A program made the translations under genes and the position numbers. From assembly GCA_903882765.1 (NCBI GenBank), contig CAIRYE010000176.1, positions 1 to 6,190 on the forward strand: 6,190 nucleotides of DNA. Reading direction: 5' to 3'. The stretch is from an uncultured Anaerolineae bacterium (GTDB lineage: Bacteria > Chloroflexota > Anaerolineae > Anaerolineales > Villigracilaceae). Shown here piece after piece: positions 6,186 through 6,190 of the stretch (position 1 is the stretch's first letter; the number at the start of each line of letters is the position of its first letter). A model generated the notes under the pieces. The model ran no database searches, had not been told where the DNA came from, and saw only the letters and a program-made list of their open reading frames with translations.

Positions 6186-6190
6186 ATGGA
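6186..6190 (+). CDS. Start of a downstream gene (truncated by window end)
   Basis: An ATG followed by GA is all that is visible. The Shine-Dalgarno GGAG at 6174-6177 supports it as a real start. No product can be assigned. Given the operon, another sugar-processing enzyme or the missing transport ATPase would be natural candidates, but nothing in the sequence shows this. Confidence 0.4.

Overview
The window reads as a carbohydrate-utilisation locus, entirely on the + strand. It probably comes from a Chloroflexota (Anaerolineae-like) bacterium. That taxonomic guess rests on the binding protein's lipobox followed by an Ala/Pro/Glu/Thr-rich linker (ACAPAATPEP...), on the moderate GC content, and on the overall protein style. 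It is an inference, not an identification.

Layout: (1) Positions 3-122 hold the end of an open frame whose C-terminus resembles that of an integrase-type (DDE) transposase. It looks like the right end of an insertion element entering from the left edge. (2) A LacI-family regulator (226-1254) lies behind a perfect TTGACA-N17-TATAAT promoter, with a LacI-type operator at the expected transcription start. (3) The 147-base gap after the regulator carries a second operator that shares 18 identical bases with the first. (4) Next comes a four-gene unit: a lipoprotein sugar-binding protein (1402-2712), two CUT1-type ABC permeases (2815-3720 and 3722-4555) and a glycoside hydrolase that I assign to GH66, the dextranase/cycloisomaltooligosaccharide glucanotransferase family (4561-6150). 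A 14-bp perfect stem-loop separates the binding-protein gene from the first permease gene. (5) A Shine-Dalgarno and ATG at the right edge begin another gene, of which only five bases are visible.

Proposed working: the lipoprotein captures an oligosaccharide outside the cell and the two permeases import it. The GH66 enzyme has no signal peptide and should cleave the imported sugar in the cytoplasm. An alpha-1,6-glucan-derived oligosaccharide such as an isomaltooligosaccharide fits the GH66 call. The LacI-type protein would repress its own gene and the transporter/hydrolase unit through the paired operators until an inducing sugar is present. No ATPase gene is visible, so energy must come from an ATPase encoded elsewhere or downstream.

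I see no CRISPR array, no convincing RNA gene and no obviously new system. The most distinctive points are the cytoplasmic GH66 coupled to an importer, the matched operator pair, and the intergenic stem-loop.
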